A stretch of DNA of 36,324 bases from the NCBI GenBank assembly GCA_902530635.1, contig CACABC010000008.1:1-36324 (forward strand), written 5' to 3'. A model generated the notes under the pieces. The model did not search any database. It was not told where the DNA came from and saw nothing but the letters and a program-made list of their open reading frames with translations. The first letter of the stretch is position 1; every line of letters begins with the position of its first letter. The DNA is from an uncultured Pelagibacteraceae bacterium (GTDB lineage Bacteria > Pseudomonadota > Alphaproteobacteria > Pelagibacterales > Pelagibacteraceae). Shown here in pieces: positions 1 through 8,743 of the stretch. The position numbers and the translations under genes were made by a program.

Positions 1-1
1 T

Positions 2-1363
2 AGTATGGGAACCGATCAGGGAAAAATTAGTAGTATTAATGCCCTTGGAATAGTTTCGAAAATTTTAAAAAAAGATATTTCTGAAGTTGGAACAACAACT
101 TATAGACCTCCTTACAGTCCCGTTAATTTTTCTGCCATAGCTGGAAGAAGCACATATGAATTTTATGATCCTGAAAGAAAAACACCTTTACATTCTTGGC
201 ATATAAATCAAAACGCTGTTTTTGAAAATGTTGGTCAATGGAAGAGGCCTTGGTATTACAAAAAATTTGAAGATGAAACTATGCATCAAGCTGTTCAAAG
301 AGAAGCTGAGCAAGTTAGAAAGACGGCTGGAATTTTAGATGGATCAACACTTGGTAAAATTGAAATTAAAGGTAAGGATGCTCTAACTTTTGTAAATCTA
401 ATGTACACAAATAGTTTTACAAAAATGAAACCTAAGACAGGAAGATACGCTCTTATGTTGGGAGAAGACGGAATGGTTAAAGATGATGGAATTGTTTGTA
501 AAATAAATGATCAACATTTTATAGTAACAACAACAACCGGTAATGCTGCAAGTGTATTAGCTCACATGGAAGAATATGCACAAACCGAGTGGCCGCATTT
601 GAATGTTTATATGAATTCAATAACAGAACAATTTGCAACATTTAATCTTAGCGGGCCGAAATCAAGAGTAATTATGAGCAGAGTTTTTAATGATATCGAT
701 TTTGCAAATGATCGATTTCCATTCATGAGTTTTAATAATTTTAAGTATCTTGATACAGAAATTAGAATTTTACGAGCAAGTTTTACCGGAGAATTAGGAT
801 ATGAAATTTATGTTCCCCCTAGTCATGCTTTAAAACTTTGGCAAAGAATTTTTTCATATAGTAGAGATTTTGATTTAGTTCCCTATGGAACAGAAACTAT
901 GCATCTTTTAAGAGCTGAAAAAGGATATATTATTGTTGGTCAAGATACTGATGGAACAGTAACTCCGCTTGATCTGAATTTAAGCTGGATGATTGGTAAA
1001 AAGAAAAAGGATTTTATTGGCAAGAGATCTTTAACTAGAAGTGATATTGTTAGAGAAAGTAGAAAACAAATCGTTGGACTTGTTCCCATTGATAAAACTT
1101 TAGGAATTGAAGAAAGTCAGCATGTTATCGAACAAAAGGATTTGTCTTTGCCAATTAAGGATCCTGTAGATATGCTTGGTCATGTAACATCGAGTTATTT
1201 TAGTCCAAATTTAAATCACTCAGTTGCTATGGCTCTTATAAGAGGTGGTAAAAGAAAAATTGGTAGCCGTCTTTTTGTTTCAACAGAGAATTTAAATACT
1301 ATTGCTGTTGAAGTAGTCGAACCTAATTTTATTGATCCTAAAAACGAAAGGATGATGTTATGA
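2..1363 (+). CDS. soxA: Sarcosine oxidase alpha subunit, C-terminal part (5' end outside window)
   Basis: This is the C-terminal ~450 residues of the alpha subunit of heterotetrameric sarcosine oxidase, which demethylates sarcosine to glycine and passes the methyl carbon to tetrahydrofolate as 5,10-methylene-THF. The frame is open to the window edge. The first ATG (5) sits inside the conserved segment GTDQGK, which in this family lies mid-protein, so the gene starts upstream of the window. Next comes TTTYRPPYSPV, a linker typical of SoxA, then an aminomethyltransferase (GcvT-like) folate-binding domain at visible residues ~75-370 and a GcvT C-terminal barrel to ~445. The FAD/NAD-binding N-terminal half is not visible. 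The stop overlaps soxG as ATGA. Other GcvT-fold proteins such as DmdA are less likely because of the SoxA-type linker and the soxG neighbour. Confidence 0.9.
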   Translation, partial: SMGTDQGKISSINALGIVSKILKKDISEVGTTTYRPPYSPVNFSAIAGRSTYEFYDPERKTPLHSWHINQNAVFENVGQWKRPWYYKKFEDETMHQAVQREAEQVRKTAGILDGSTLGKIEIKGKDALTFVNLMYTNSFTKMKPKTGRYALMLGEDGMVKDDGIVCKINDQHFIVTTTTGNAASVLAHMEEYAQTEWPHLNVYMNSITEQFATFNLSGPKSRVIMSRVFNDIDFANDRFPFMSFNNFKYLDTEIRILRASFTGELGYEIYVPPSHALKLWQRIFSYSRDFDLVPYGTETMHLLRAEKGYIIVGQDTDGTVTPLDLNLSWMIGKKKKDFIGKRSLTRSDIVRESRKQIVGLVPIDKTLGIEESQHVIEQKDLSLPIKDPVDMLGHVTSSYFSPNLNHSVAMALIRGGKRKIGSRLFVSTENLNTIAVEVVEPNFIDPKNERMML

Positions 1364-1881
1364 CAACATTAACCTACAAAGACGGTATTGAAATAAACCA
1401 AGTTACACGTCAGCAAATTACTTTAAGAGGTAAAGGAGATGGAGCGTTTGCATTTGCTGTTAACAAAGAAGTCTCACTTCTTCCACCTTCAGACAACTTA
1501 AGGATGGTTGATAATGATCGTTTTATCTTTGCTAAACAATCTTTTGACCAATGGGTATTGATTGCAAAAAATAAAGAGGATGATCAAGAAATCTTAAGAA
1601 TGGTTTCGGAGATTAATAAAAATGAGGCAATGCTAGCTTCTAATTACTCAGAAGGTCAGTCTTATTTTGAAATTAGTGGCGAAGATAAAGACCACTATTT
1701 AAATAAATTAACTCACTTTGATTTTAGAGATAAAAAGTTTCCAGTGTCTACAATGGTCCAAACCTTAGTAGCCAGAATTGATTGCTGTATATATAAACTT
1801 GAAGATAAATATTTAATAACTTGTGGTAAATCTTTTGAAGATTATTTAAGAGACCGCTTGTTAGACTCGGTAAATTTATAA
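1360..1881 (+). CDS. soxG: Sarcosine oxidase gamma subunit
   Basis: The 173-residue product matches the size and position of SoxG, the small non-catalytic subunit that completes the BDAG heterotetramer. It starts at an ATG overlapping the soxA stop (ATGA, 1360-1363), so translation is probably coupled. The sequence shows no cofactor motif, as expected for SoxG, which has a degenerate GcvT-like fold. The call rests on the soxA-soxG order, the length and overall resemblance in features such as LPPSDNLRM near residue 41. The next gene starts at TAATG over its own stop. Confidence 0.8.
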   Translation: MTTLTYKDGIEINQVTRQQITLRGKGDGAFAFAVNKEVSLLPPSDNLRMVDNDRFIFAKQSFDQWVLIAKNKEDDQEILRMVSEINKNEAMLASNYSEGQSYFEISGEDKDHYLNKLTHFDFRDKKFPVSTMVQTLVARIDCCIYKLEDKYLITCGKSFEDYLRDRLLDSVNL

Positions 1882-2252
1882 TGAAAAAACAAAAAAACGT
1901 ATTAGGAGAAATTTTAGAAAGCTGTTCAACTGATCCCATAACTGGTTGGTATAGAGATGGTTGTTGTAATACAGATGAAAATGACCGTGGACTTCATACC
2001 GTTTGCGTAAAAGTAAATGATGAGTTTTTGAAATGGTGCAAGGAGGCAGGTAATGACTTAATTACACCTCATCCAGAATTTGGTTTTCCAGGACTTAAAG
2101 ATGGAGACAAGTGGTGTGTGTGTGCGAGTTGGTATGCAAGAGCACTTGAAGCAGGAAAAGGTTGTCCGATTTATTTAAAAGCAACACACGAAAAAACTTT
2201 AGAACTAGTTAAAATAGAAAAATTAAAAAAATTTGCTGTAGATCTGTCTTAA
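1881..2252 (+). CDS. DUF2237 family protein
   Basis: This small soluble 123-residue protein belongs to the DUF2237 family. Visible family signatures are NVLGE near the N-terminus, the cysteine-rich stretch STDPITGWYRDGCCNTDEND, HTVCVKV, the central HPEFGFPGLKDGDKWCVCA, and ATHEKTLELV near the C-terminus. Seven cysteines in 123 residues is high. The biochemical function of the family is not known to me. The start overlaps the soxG stop (TAATG), so it is the last gene of the visible sox operon. Its stop is 2 nt from the convergent stop of the ATP-grasp gene. Confidence 0.85.
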   Translation: MKKQKNVLGEILESCSTDPITGWYRDGCCNTDENDRGLHTVCVKVNDEFLKWCKEAGNDLITPHPEFGFPGLKDGDKWCVCASWYARALEAGKGCPIYLKATHEKTLELVKIEKLKKFAVDLS

Positions 2253-2259
2253 ATCTACA
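2237..2259. terminator. Hairpin across two convergent stop codons
   Basis: TGTAGAT (2237-2243) and ATCTACA (2253-2259) form a perfect 7-bp stem with a 9-nt loop. The stop codons of both convergent genes lie within it. On the minus strand the stem is followed by a U-rich run (complement of 2223-2233), so it best fits an intrinsic terminator for the ATP-grasp gene. On the plus strand there is no U-run. Confidence 0.4.
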
Positions 2260-3697
2260 TATCAATTATCATTGTATCTTTAGAGCCACCACCTTGTGAA
2301 CTATTTACAATCGTACTTCCTTTTTTTAATGCCACTCTTGTTAATCCACCTGTCGTGACCCAAGTAGACTTTCCACTTAATATGAATGGTCTTAAATCTA
2401 AGTGTCGTGGTTCTATACTATTGTCTGTAATAGTTGGTGTCGTAGAAAGTATTTCTAAAGGTTGAGCAATATAATTTCTTGGATTTTTTAAAATATTTTT
2501 TTTCATCGCTTCTCTATTCTTTTTAGAAGCATGCGGCCCAATTAGGATACCATTACCACCAGAACCATTTGTAGGTTTTACTACAAACTTAGAAATATTT
2601 TCTATTACATGTTCTCTGTGAACTTTTTCACTACAAAGTAAAGTTTCAACTTGTTGTATTTTTGGTTGCTCCCCTAAATAATAAACAATCATTTTATCGA
2701 CATAAGAATATATCGCCTTATCATCTGCTATTCCTGTGCCAGGCGCATTTAAAATACCAACGTTACCTTTTCTCCAGGCTTTAAATAATCCTGGAACTCC
2801 AATCAATGAACCTTTGAAAAAGGCTTTAGGATCTAGAAAAGTATCATCGAGTCTTCTGTAGATACAATCAACTTTTAATTTTCCTCTAACTGTTTTCATG
2901 TAAACAATATCTTTTTCTACAAATAAATCTTTTCCTTCGACTAGCGCGATACCCATTTGCTCAGATAAAAATCTATGCTCAAAATATGCAGAGTTTGCTC
3001 TTCCTGGAGTTAAAACACACATATGAGGATCTTTAGTTTTTTTTGGAATGCACTCAAGCATGCAGTTATAAAGTTTGTTTGGGTATTGATGAATATCTGA
3101 AACTTTATATCTAGTAAATAATTCAGGGAATACATCTCGCATCACCATTCGGTTCTCTAACATGTAAGAGATCCCTGAAGGGACCCTTAAATTATCTTCT
3201 AAGACTAAAAAATCGCCCTTAATGTTTCTAATTAAATCAATACCAGAAATATTTGACCATGCTTTATGCTTTGGGGAAAAACCATCACATTCTTTTAAAT
3301 AATATGGAGAGTTAAAAACTAATTCTCTTGGAATTACATTATCTTTAAATATTTTTTTATCATTATAAACATCGTCTATGAAAAGGTTTAGAGCTTTAAC
3401 TCTTTGTAACAAACCTTTTGAAACTTTTGACCAATCTTTCTTTGGAATAATTCTTGGAATAATATCAAGTGGCCATTTTTTTTCTTGAGCTTTTTTTCCT
3501 GATGAATAAACACGAAAATTTATCCCTCTTGCACTGATTGTGCTTGCACAGTTTCTTTCGATTTCTTGAAGTTTTTTACTCCCTATTCTCTCAAGTATAT
3601 TTGAAATTATTTTAGCCTGTTTTCTTAATTTGTTATCTTCACCTAGATATTCATCGTAGGTGGTATCAGAATCGTATTTATCCCACAGTGATGCCAT
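2255..3697 (-). CDS. Circularly permuted ATP-grasp protein (DUF404/DUF407 type)
   Basis: The 480-residue product looks like the circularly permuted ATP-grasp family, proposed to be peptide or amide ligases and often encoded with an alpha-E protein, a transglutaminase-like peptidase and the Anbu peptidase. Visible features are the N-terminal YDEYLGEDN-type region, GINFRVYSSG, an acidic segment LVLEDNLRVPSGISYMLENR that is highly characteristic of the family, and the late motif VVKPTNGSGGNGILIGP resembling the ATP-grasp glycine-rich loop. The start is set at 3697 (MASLWDKY) because AGAGGA on the minus strand (3704-3709) lies 6 nt upstream; a longer frame to 3733 has no comparable site. The gene is divergent from the Anbu-like gene. 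The substrate is unknown. Confidence 0.8.
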   Translation of the reverse strand: MASLWDKYDSDTTYDEYLGEDNKLRKQAKIISNILERIGSKKLQEIERNCASTISARGINFRVYSSGKKAQEKKWPLDIIPRIIPKKDWSKVSKGLLQRVKALNLFIDDVYNDKKIFKDNVIPRELVFNSPYYLKECDGFSPKHKAWSNISGIDLIRNIKGDFLVLEDNLRVPSGISYMLENRMVMRDVFPELFTRYKVSDIHQYPNKLYNCMLECIPKKTKDPHMCVLTPGRANSAYFEHRFLSEQMGIALVEGKDLFVEKDIVYMKTVRGKLKVDCIYRRLDDTFLDPKAFFKGSLIGVPGLFKAWRKGNVGILNAPGTGIADDKAIYSYVDKMIVYYLGEQPKIQQVETLLCSEKVHREHVIENISKFVVKPTNGSGGNGILIGPHASKKNREAMKKNILKNPRNYIAQPLEILSTTPTITDNSIEPRHLDLRPFILSGKSTWVTTGGLTRVALKKGSTIVNSSQGGGSKDTMIIDM

Positions 3698-3760
3698 GAA
3701 CATTCCTCTATTCTTAACAATTAGACGAAACAAGCAATTGCATTAATTAGATAACAGTTA

Positions 3761-3769
3761 TGCTATTAT
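3761..3769 (+). promoter_or_regulatory. Possible extended -10 promoter of the Anbu gene
   Basis: TGCTATTAT matches the extended -10 pattern TGnTATAAT with one change. TTGCAT (3738-3743) could serve as a poorly spaced -35. Transcription starting near 3776 would give a leader of about 34 nt before the ATG at 3810. This also argues against a start at 3774, which would be upstream of the transcript. Confidence 0.35.
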
Positions 3770-3809
3770 TAATTTGTATATTTATAATTTTTTAATTAAG
3801 AATTCGTAC

Positions 3810-4532
3810 ATGACATATTGTATCGGTATTAAAACGAAAGAAGGTTTGGTTTTTGCTTCAGACTCAAGAACAAATGCCGGCATGGACAATGTTAATATCT
3901 ACTCCAAAATGTTTACACATGATGTTGGAGACAGAACAATAATTATTGTTACATCAGGAAATTTAGGTACATCGCAAGCTGTGTATAAGTCTATTGAAAA
4001 AGATTTAAAGAATAAGACGGGTCCGAATCTGAATACATGTAAAGATTTTGAACAGATAGCAACATATTTAGGCAAATTAAACATTAAACATTCATCTCCT
4101 GATGGAATAAATACGGATACACTCACTCTTGGATCAACTTTTATTGTTGGAGGACAAATTAAAGGCCAACCTCAAGAAATTTATTTAGTTTATCCTCAGG
4201 GAAATTTTATTAGACCAGCAGATAGTAAACCTTATTTAGTAATTGGCGAGGTTAAATATGGTAAGCCTATTCTTGATAGAGTAATTACACCAAGTGTAAA
4301 AATTGGTGATGCCTCAAGATGTGCTTTAATTTCAATGGACTCAACTTTAAAAAGTGATTTAACCGTGGGGCCACCAATTGATTTTGCTATTTACAAAAAG
4401 GATACAAATAAAATTACATCTTTAAAATGTTTAAATACTTCAGATGAAGACTATGCCAAAGTATGTAATCAATGGTCAGATAAAGTTATTAAATTATTCG
4501 ATACATTTCCAAGATTTGACTGGGAAATATAA
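3810..4532 (+). CDS. Anbu-type proteasome-like peptidase (ancestral beta subunit)
   Basis: The 240-residue product resembles Anbu, a bacterial self-assembling Ntn-hydrolase related to HslV and proteasome beta subunits. The start is placed at 3810 so that the protein begins Met-Thr (MTYCIGIKTKEGLVFASDSR). After Met removal, Thr1 would be the nucleophile, with Asp17 (in ASDSRT) and Lys32 (in YSKM) completing the proteasome-type triad. All three are visible at the expected spacing. An upstream in-frame ATG at 3774 would bury the Thr. The neighbouring divergent ATP-grasp gene is a known genomic partner of Anbu. Physiological substrates are unknown. Confidence 0.85.
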   Translation: MTYCIGIKTKEGLVFASDSRTNAGMDNVNIYSKMFTHDVGDRTIIIVTSGNLGTSQAVYKSIEKDLKNKTGPNLNTCKDFEQIATYLGKLNIKHSSPDGINTDTLTLGSTFIVGGQIKGQPQEIYLVYPQGNFIRPADSKPYLVIGEVKYGKPILDRVITPSVKIGDASRCALISMDSTLKSDLTVGPPIDFAIYKKDTNKITSLKCLNTSDEDYAKVCNQWSDKVIKLFDTFPRFDWEI

Positions 4533-4558
4533 ATATTAAATTTTCCAAATTTTAATTT

Positions 4559-5218
4559 ATGAAAACTGCAATAATATTTGGATCATCAGGTTTAATAGGA
4601 AATGAATTGTTTAAAACTATACTTTTAAATAATACTTACAGTAGCATTAAAATTTTTGTACGAAAAATTCCAGAAGTTAATAATCCAAAAGTAGAAATTA
4701 TTGAAACTGATTTTAGAAATTTAGAGAAATACGAAGATAAAATTAATGGTAATGACTGTTATTTTTGTATTGGTACTACAAAAAAAGATACTCCTGACAA
4801 TAATGAGTACAGAAGAGTTGAGTATGATATTCCTTTAAGTGTAGCAAAGATTGCAAAAAAAAATTCTATAAATTCTTTTTTTTATGTTTCTTCTATTGGT
4901 GCAAACCCAAATGCCTCAAGTAATTATTTAAAGAACAAAGGTCAAGTTGAAGAAGAATTAAAGAAACTAAATTTTCCTAAGCTTGGGATAATTAGACCTT
5001 CCTTACTAATTGGAAATAGAAAATCATTTAGATTGGGTGAAGTAATTTTTACACCTATTATGAATACACTTACAGCTTTTGCTTTTGGGAGTTTAAAAAA
5101 ATATAAGCCTATAAAGATCGAGAATGTTGTTAAAGCTATGCTTTATATTTCAAAAAAAGAATCTAACCAGATAATATTTGAGTCAGATGAGTTAGAGAGA
5201 ATTGCTAAATCAAATTAA
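4559..5218 (+). CDS. TIP30/HTATIP2-like atypical short-chain dehydrogenase
   Basis: The 219-residue protein has a Rossmann-type NAD(P)-binding N-terminus, IIFGSSGLIGNELF (residues 4-17), with the GxxGxxG pattern of atypical SDRs. Later motifs are CIGTTKKD (~75), FFYVSSIGAN (~107) and SNYLKNKGQVE (~121) with the Tyr-x3-Lys pair, followed by IIRPSLLIG. This combination fits the HTATIP2/TIP30-like NAD(P)H-binding subfamily (oxidoreductases or complex assembly factors). The substrate is unknown. It lies 26 nt after the Anbu gene on the same strand, so the two may be co-transcribed. Its end overlaps the convergent transporter gene by 4 nt. Confidence 0.75.
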   Translation: MKTAIIFGSSGLIGNELFKTILLNNTYSSIKIFVRKIPEVNNPKVEIIETDFRNLEKYEDKINGNDCYFCIGTTKKDTPDNNEYRRVEYDIPLSVAKIAKKNSINSFFYVSSIGANPNASSNYLKNKGQVEEELKKLNFPKLGIIRPSLLIGNRKSFRLGEVIFTPIMNTLTAFAFGSLKKYKPIKIENVVKAMLYISKKESNQIIFESDELERIAKSN

Positions 5219-6108
5219 TATCTGAAAAAATAGCGTCTAGTATTTAAACCGTAAAAGATAATTGCCAAAGAAATTATAACTCCTCCAATAATTGTATTAT
5301 TACTTGGAACCTCATTAATCCCCAGTAAAGGAAGCCAAACCCAAAAAATTCCACCCAAAATTTCTGTGAGTGATAGAAGAGTTAGATCGGCAGCTGGTAG
5401 ATATTTTGATTTTGCTGAATATAAAATAAGTGCTGAACAAACTATAAATCCATGTAGTGTCGAAAGTGAAGTATTTTTTAAAGTCATAAAAATATTACTG
5501 TCATTAAAAATTAAAACTAACAAAGAAATACCAGCTGCAAATAGTCCCGCTATAGATACAGTTGTAAGTTTTGGAGTATTTTTTTTATATCTAAGAGTAA
5601 CTGTAAATATCGCAAACCCTAAAGAAGATATTAAACCATTAATAAGACCAAACAGTGTTCCAGTTTGAATACTATCAAAACACATAAATATTATTCCAGC
5701 TGCTGCAATTATTATAGCTATCAAAGTCGTTTTAGATATTTTCTCGTTTAAAAATATATAGGCAATTACTGCAGCAATAAAAGGTAATGCACCTAACATC
5801 AAAAGAGTAACTGCAGCTGAAGTTGATGTTAATGAAAGAATAAAAGTTAAACTGGCAACACCAAGACTTATTCCTCCAATTAATCCTGATGTACCTATTT
5901 TATTATAATTATTAATAAACTTTTTGCCTTCAGCTAAAAATAAATAAAGATTTAAAATTAAAAATATTGCTAACCCTCTAATTAGAGAATACTGCCATGG
6001 AACTAGCTCAGCATTATCCATATTTCTAACCACCAATGGACCGAATGACCAGATTAAACCAGCTAATAAAACAAAAAACATAGCTGAGCTAACTTGTTTT
6101 TTTGACAT
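5215..6108 (-). CDS. EamA/DMT-family transporter
   Basis: The 297-residue inner-membrane protein has about ten hydrophobic segments in two repeated EamA halves. The first half opens with FFVLLAGLIWSFGPLVVRNM, the second with GTLFGLINGLISSLGFAIFT. The family consists of drug/metabolite exporters and permeases of varied substrates, and the sequence does not identify the substrate. The ATG overlaps the stop of the ETF-QO gene (TAATG at 6106-6110), so it is translated from the same transcript. Both ends overlap neighbouring genes, leaving no room for a separate terminator. Confidence 0.8.
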   Translation of the reverse strand: MSKKQVSSAMFFVLLAGLIWSFGPLVVRNMDNAELVPWQYSLIRGLAIFLILNLYLFLAEGKKFINNYNKIGTSGLIGGISLGVASLTFILSLTSTSAAVTLLMLGALPFIAAVIAYIFLNEKISKTTLIAIIIAAAGIIFMCFDSIQTGTLFGLINGLISSLGFAIFTVTLRYKKNTPKLTTVSIAGLFAAGISLLVLIFNDSNIFMTLKNTSLSTLHGFIVCSALILYSAKSKYLPAADLTLLSLTEILGGIFWVWLPLLGINEVPSNNTIIGGVIISLAIIFYGLNTRRYFFRY

Positions 6109-7715
6109 TACATATTTCCGTATTTAGGACCGCCGCCGCCTTCTGGAGCTACCCAATTGATATTCTGAGAAGGTTCTTTTATATCGCATGTTTTACAATG
6201 GATACAATTTTGTGAATTAATGACAAACTGATTTTGTTGGATTTCATAAACACCTACCGGACAATATCTTTGAGCAGGTTCGTCATATTCTTTTAATGTG
6301 TATTGGATTGGTAAATATTTATTTTTTAATTGAAGATGCACCGGTTGATTTTCAGTATGATTTGTACCTGTTAAATAAACCGAGCTTGTCTTATCAAAAG
6401 TAAGTTTACCATCAGGTTTCGGATATTCAATTTTTGGCATTTTACTAGCTGGTTTTAGGGCTTCATGGTCTGCATGTTTATGTTTTAATGTGAAAGGTAA
6501 TTTTCCTCTAAATAAAATCTGATCTATACCTGTAAAGATAATTCCAAATATTAAACCCCAACTAAAACTTGGTTTAACATTTCTAGCTGCGTGAAGTTCT
6601 TGGTATACCCAGCTTTTTTTAAATAATTCTTCATATAAAGATAGCTTTCTTTTATTTTTAATATGTTCAACAATAGTTTCGGCAGCAATCATTCCACTTT
6701 TCATTGCAGTATGAGTTCCTTTGATTTTAGGCATGTTTAATGTTCCAGCATCACATCCAACTAATAATGCTCCGGGCATATACATTTTTGGTAAACTTTG
6801 GAGACCCCCTTCAATTAAAGCTCGTGCGCCAAATGAAATTCTTTTTCCACCCTCTAACATTTTTCTTATTGCCTTATGTGTTTTAAATCTTTGAAACTCA
6901 TCAAATGGAGATAAGTGCGGGTTTTGATAATCAAGTCCAATAACATAACCAAGATAAATTTGTTTTTTCTCAGCATGATAAATAAAACTTCCACCGTATG
7001 TTTTGCTATCTAAAGGCCAGCCTGCAGTATGCATTACTAATCCTTCTTGATGTTGTTCTTCGCTAACTTCCCAAATTTCTTTAAGACCAATACCGTATTG
7101 CTGAGGATTTTTTCCCTCATCTAAATTAAATTTTTTAATTAATTGTTTACCTAAATGCCCTCTGCATCCTTCTGAGAATACTGTAACTTTGGCATGAAGT
7201 TCCATTCCTTCTTGGTATCCATCTTTTTTATTTCCCTCTTTATCTAAACCCATAGCAAGAGTTGCAACTCCTTTTATAGAACCATCTTCGTTGTAAAGAA
7301 CTTCGCTTGCAGGAAATCCTGGAAAAATTTCAACGCCTAATTTTTCAGCTTGTTCTGCTAACCAACGACAAAGATTTGCAAGACTAACTATATAATTGTT
7401 GTGATTTTTTTGTACTGTAGGTAAAAGCCAAGTCGGCCAACTTAAAGATGATTTTTTTCCCAAAAATAAAAATTTTTCTTTTGTAACTTTAGTTTTAATG
7501 GGAGCTCCCTGCTCTTTCCATTTTGGCAATAATTCATTTAAAGCTCTAGTTTCTAAAACATTTCCACTTAATATATGAGCTCCAACTTCAGCTCCTTTTT
7601 CTAGAATACAGACGTTTAATTTAGGTTCTAGTTGTTTTAATTTAATTGCAGCAGATAATCCTGATGGTCCAGCACCAACTATTACTACATCGTATTGCAT
7701 TGCTTCTCTAGACAT
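6108..7715 (-). CDS. Electron transfer flavoprotein-ubiquinone oxidoreductase (ETF-QO)
   Basis: This 535-residue membrane-associated FAD/[4Fe-4S] enzyme takes electrons from reduced ETF and passes them to ubiquinone. The N-terminus has the dinucleotide motif YDVVIVGAGPSGLSAAIKL (~8-26), then EKGAEVGAHILSGNV. The C-terminus has the cluster ligands: one Cys in RYCPVGVYE and three in NCIHCKTCDIKEPSQNINW. It ends with the typical EGGGGPKY. The start at 7715 (MSREAMQYDV) places the FAD motif where it belongs; longer frames run antisense into the divergent secreted-protein gene. The partner subunits etfA and etfB lie 2-4 kb away on the same strand. Confidence 0.95.
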   Translation of the reverse strand: MSREAMQYDVVIVGAGPSGLSAAIKLKQLEPKLNVCILEKGAEVGAHILSGNVLETRALNELLPKWKEQGAPIKTKVTKEKFLFLGKKSSLSWPTWLLPTVQKNHNNYIVSLANLCRWLAEQAEKLGVEIFPGFPASEVLYNEDGSIKGVATLAMGLDKEGNKKDGYQEGMELHAKVTVFSEGCRGHLGKQLIKKFNLDEGKNPQQYGIGLKEIWEVSEEQHQEGLVMHTAGWPLDSKTYGGSFIYHAEKKQIYLGYVIGLDYQNPHLSPFDEFQRFKTHKAIRKMLEGGKRISFGARALIEGGLQSLPKMYMPGALLVGCDAGTLNMPKIKGTHTAMKSGMIAAETIVEHIKNKRKLSLYEELFKKSWVYQELHAARNVKPSFSWGLIFGIIFTGIDQILFRGKLPFTLKHKHADHEALKPASKMPKIEYPKPDGKLTFDKTSSVYLTGTNHTENQPVHLQLKNKYLPIQYTLKEYDEPAQRYCPVGVYEIQQNQFVINSQNCIHCKTCDIKEPSQNINWVAPEGGGGPKYGNM

Positions 7716-7743
7716 TGAAAAACTTATAACATAGAATTTTACC

Positions 7744-8703
7744 ATGAAAAAGATTATTGGAGTTGTTGTGTTACTTGCGTTCATTTGTAGCGAAAGTTTT
7801 GCTTCCTCATGGAAAACAGGTTGGAGATTAAAAAGAGGAGACACTATTTCTGGAGAGTTTAAAATTTTTTCAAAATATTCGATACCTTTGCCTGAAGGGG
7901 AATTTACTGTTGTAGGAAAATATGGAGAAGATGTAGGATGGGGAATAGCAACAGAGGGTTTAACACTTGTACAAATGGATGAGAACAATGTTCCAATTAA
8001 AGCCTTTGAAATTGCAAGAGCATATGGCCTAACAAAATTTTCTGGATATTTAGAGGGTGCTATAAATCATGAACTTTTTGAACCAAAGTCAAAAGGCTGT
8101 AAAAAAAGAAGACAATATAGTTACTTAAATTTTTTTAAGCGTGGTGGTTCCCATAATTGTCTTTTTATTGAACACTGGGATATTCAAAGAGAAATTTATG
8201 GTGTTGGTAATACTGATCCTGATTTTCATGACGATAAAATTTTTTCATCACAACTTAGAAGATGGGTAAAAGAAGAAAACGTAAAACTAGCAGATATTTA
8301 TTTAAACTCTTCTCATTCATACATGTCTCTTTTAGTAAGAGATCAATGGATTGTAGTTACACACGCAGAAACACCAGAGTCATTTGCAAATTATAAAATT
8401 AAATTTAATACTCGTGACACCAGTGAATTTCATCCATCAAATATTAATAAATATCCAAAAGCAAAAAAAATAATGGATGATTGGAAAAAAGTTTCCGCTC
8501 AAAGACACAGGGACTTTGAAAATGCTCAAAGAATTAAAAAGCATCATATTTTAGATTTAAATGAATTTGCAAGTATTAGTCGTGCTCCTAAAAAGAATTC
8601 TGGTGATATAAGTGAGCAATTAAAAAAACTTCATGACCTTTATAAAGAAGGCGTAATCACTGGATATGAATATGAAAAGGCAAAGAAAAAAATTCTTGAT
8701 TAA
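7744..8703 (+). CDS. Secreted protein of unknown function with C-terminal SHOCT-like segment
   Basis: I do not recognise the main domain. The 319-residue product starts with a clear signal peptide (MKKIIGVVVLLAFICSESFA, then SSWKTG), so it is periplasmic or exported. The middle is rich in aromatic and charged residues and has two cysteines at ~113 and ~133. The last ~30 residues (LKKLHDLYKEGVITGYEYEK and following KAKKKILD) match the short SHOCT pattern, a small helical module with an L..L...G.I...E.E..K signature. The next gene carries the same kind of tail. The start lies only 28 nt from the divergent ETF-QO start, so its promoter must overlap one or both coding regions. Confidence 0.7.
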   Translation: MKKIIGVVVLLAFICSESFASSWKTGWRLKRGDTISGEFKIFSKYSIPLPEGEFTVVGKYGEDVGWGIATEGLTLVQMDENNVPIKAFEIARAYGLTKFSGYLEGAINHELFEPKSKGCKKRRQYSYLNFFKRGGSHNCLFIEHWDIQREIYGVGNTDPDFHDDKIFSSQLRRWVKEENVKLADIYLNSSHSYMSLLVRDQWIVVTHAETPESFANYKIKFNTRDTSEFHPSNINKYPKAKKIMDDWKKVSAQRHRDFENAQRIKKHHILDLNEFASISRAPKKNSGDISEQLKKLHDLYKEGVITGYEYEKAKKKILD

Positions 8704-8743
8704 ATGATATTTGTAGATTGTATTAGGTTTGTTAACTTCTAAA

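Noticed and set aside
5-7. ATG at position 5 as the true start of soxA
   Set aside because: The codon lies inside a conserved internal SoxA segment (GTDQGK) and the frame is open to the window edge.
3698-3733. Longer start for the ATP-grasp gene
   Set aside because: The well-spaced AGAGGA (3704-3709 on the minus strand) would lie inside the coding region, and residues before MASLWDKY do not look like the family.
3774-3809. Upstream ATG of the Anbu gene as start
   Set aside because: It would hide the catalytic Thr that must become N-terminal, and it lies at the likely transcription start.
7716-7988. An N-terminal extension of ETF-QO
   Set aside because: The extension runs antisense through the signal peptide of the divergent secreted-protein gene, and the FAD motif already starts near residue 8 from ATG 7715.
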